A stretch of DNA of 5,197 nt from Bacilli bacterium (lineage in GTDB: Bacteria > Bacillota > Bacilli > Tumebacillales > JAQBPP01): positions 1 to 5,197 of the forward strand of contig JAQBPP010000365.1 of assembly GCA_028287455.1 (NCBI GenBank), in the 5' to 3' direction. How positions within the stretch are numbered: the stretch's first letter is position 1; every line of letters begins with the position of its first letter. The notes beneath the pieces are model-generated. The model saw only the letters and a program-made list of their open reading frames with translations, made no database searches and was not told the DNA's origin. A program made the translations under genes and the position numbers. Positions 5,136-5,197 of the stretch are shown here, in pieces.

Positions 5136-5197
5136 TCCCTGCCCAGAAGAATTTAGACAGAAACCTCAAATTCCTGCCACTTGTTATTATAGTCAAT

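Noticed and set aside
5149..5173. GAATTT/AAATTC inverted repeat upstream of yetJ
   Set aside because: Six A/T-rich pairs with a 13-nt loop and no conserved riboswitch-like features; it lies upstream of the predicted start of transcription.
5186..5197. TTGACT and TATAAT overlapping at the right edge on the minus strand
   Set aside because: TTGACT has no -10 at 16-18 bp, and any -35 for the TATAAT lies outside the window; it cannot be judged.

Overview
The window looks like an ordinary chromosomal segment of an endospore-forming member of the Bacillota. Evidence for this is a GerPA/GerPF-type spore protein, relatives of Bacillus subtilis YetJ and YutG, strong AAGGAGG-type ribosome binding sites, a TTG start and a perfect sigma-W-type ECF promoter. 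The base composition is moderate, and a Bacillaceae, Paenibacillaceae or Alicyclobacillaceae host would all fit; the sequence alone does not let me choose. I see no tRNA, rRNA, insertion sequence, phage gene, CRISPR array or anti-phage cassette. Genes are densely packed, with no gene-free stretch over 300 bases.

Left part (1-2652, minus strand). A four-gene run reads leftward: a 69-residue two-helix membrane protein, an OmpR-family response regulator (TTG start), a membrane sensor histidine kinase and the first 102 codons of an AI-2E-family permease. The last three genes are separated by 2 nt and then overlap by 14 nt, so they are almost certainly co-transcribed. The regulator and kinase most resemble the CssR/CssS secretion-stress pair, by sequence recall only.

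Centre (2653-3040, plus strand). A divergent 106-nt intergenic region holds a 10-bp perfect palindrome and a mother-cell sigma-type -10 box. It leads into a stand-alone 93-residue GerPA/GerPF-like gene, which ends only 4 nt from the stop codon of the converging regulator gene.

Right part (3045-5197, minus strand). yetJ (BI-1/TMBIM pH-gated calcium leak channel family) is preceded by a perfect TGAAAC-N16-CGTA ECF promoter. Next comes a YutG-type PgpA-domain protein with a 17-bp palindrome in its leader. Last is a FadR-type GntR regulator in which the two C-terminal metal-ligand histidines of the FCD domain appear to be tyrosines.

Taken together, the window joins cell-envelope stress functions (a CssRS-like pair, an ECF-controlled YetJ), phospholipid metabolism (PgpA-like) and sporulation (GerP-like). 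I did not find a convincing new multi-gene system. The most informative points are the ECF promoter of yetJ, the altered FCD metal site, the candidate operator before yutG and the orphan gerP-like gene.
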